Source: Paragyromitra xinjiangensis
Taxonomy: Eukaryota > Ascomycota > Pezizomycetes > Pezizales > Discinaceae
DNA length: 64,000 nucleotides
Direction: 5' to 3'
NCBI GenBank assembly: GCA_038503065.1
Contig: JBCAMK010000001.1
Span: 3,224,001 to 3,288,000, forward strand
In this document: positions 63,567 to 64,000 of the stretch, one piece after another
Layout: each line of letters starts with the position of its first letter
Numbering within the stretch: the first letter of the stretch is position 1
Notes under the pieces: model-generated
Seen by the model: the letters and a program-made list of their open reading frames with translations, nothing else
Database searches by the model: none
What the model was told of the DNA's origin: nothing
Position numbers and translations under genes: made by a program

Positions 63567-64000
63567 ATGCCAGACTCCCAGGAACCAGTTATCACGCCCC
63601 ACAGGGGGGCATTAAAACCTGAAGGAACGATTAAAGGGCGTCAGGAACGACTACTAACAGCTGGTGAGGTCTTTCTGAAGAAGTATCGGACGGAGATCGC
63701 GGCGAGCGCCAGCAGTTGCGTTTCAACTTTTGTTGCCGTGAGTGGAATTGCTTTCGTTCTCAATCCATTAAGCTCTTAGATGCGAATGCAAGGCGGGGAG
63801 AGGCAATACGAGACTAAAATTCCTGACAGTTTCCCCTCGACTCTGTGAAAACGCGGATGCAAGCGTGAGTTTTCTCCATCATTTTGTTAGGTTTCCCTAG
63901 CTCTGCCCTGCTTTCAATTTCTCCCTGATTCTTCACTTCTCTTTGTTAGAAATTGAGGAGCTATTCTATTGGCATTTATCCAATTGGGACACTTCAGGTA
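63567..64000 (+). CDS. Mitochondrial carrier family protein (3' end outside window)
   Basis: The start is MPDSQEPVITPHRGAL at 63567. Exon 1 (63567-63737, 57 codons) contains the first transmembrane helix start (YRTEIAASASSCVSTFVA). A 92-nt intron (63738-63829) is followed by exon 2 (63830-63864), which reads FPLDSVKTRMQ. This is the first mitochondrial-carrier signature (P-x-D-x-x-K-x-R) that closes helix 1. A GTGAGT donor follows at 63865. The next exon is not resolved: of the acceptors near 63940-63970, none gives a clearly carrier-like continuation before the window ends. The protein should sit in the mitochondrial inner membrane; the transported metabolite cannot be deduced from this fragment. 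Confidence 0.85.

Overview
The window is nuclear DNA from a filamentous ascomycete (Pezizomycotina). The evidence is short introns (about 50-125 nt) with GT donors, CTAAC/CTGAC-like branch points and AG acceptors, plus orthologues of core fungal genes: Bud6/Aip3, Pbp1/ataxin-2, an Ecl1-family protein, Ccz1, mitochondrial Fmt1, Sec39, a CHY-RING E3, Pab2 and Rsp5. It also carries secreted proteins typical of fungi. The long gene-free stretches (about 6-9 kb) would fit an early-diverging class with a relaxed genome, but that placement is only inference.

Layout: 1-2126 (-) 5' part of bud6; 3740-8061 (+) pbp1, sharing a long divergent promoter with bud6; 10338-12195 (+) a decayed cellobiose dehydrogenase-like gene with an internal deletion, stops and frameshifts but an intact CBM1 tail; 13413-14570 (+) an intronless secreted alginate-lyase-superfamily protein; 20879-21397 (-) an Ecl1-family regulator; 21398-30017 gene-free; 30018-31540 (-) an unknown basic nuclear-looking protein whose N-terminus resembles histone H3; 34137-36678 (-) ccz1, divergent from 36942-38201 (+) fmt1; 39125-39622 (+) a weak hypothetical; 41104-43601 (-) sec39; 44678-46830 (-) a CHY/CTCHY/RING ubiquitin ligase; 47053-47328 (-) a small unknown; 49207-50402 (-) a secreted poly-Ser protein with a double-psi beta-barrel domain; 52834-53003 a 170-bp MITE; 55575-56497 (+) pab2; 57956-61010 (+) rsp5 with 11 exons; 61937-62663 (+) a small GPI-anchored Cys/Ser-rich protein with an 8-nt microexon; 63567-64000 (+) the start of a mitochondrial carrier gene.

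The genes form no cluster or pathway. They are housekeeping genes (polarity, RNA binding, vacuole and ER trafficking, ubiquitylation, mitochondrial translation) with scattered secreted or wall-related genes. I rebuilt the exon structures by eye, and reading-frame phase closes across all introns given. No tRNA, rRNA or CRISPR array was found. Nothing here is clearly a new multi-gene system. The best leads are the MITE, the CDH relic, the H3-like N-terminus and two unusual splice arrangements.
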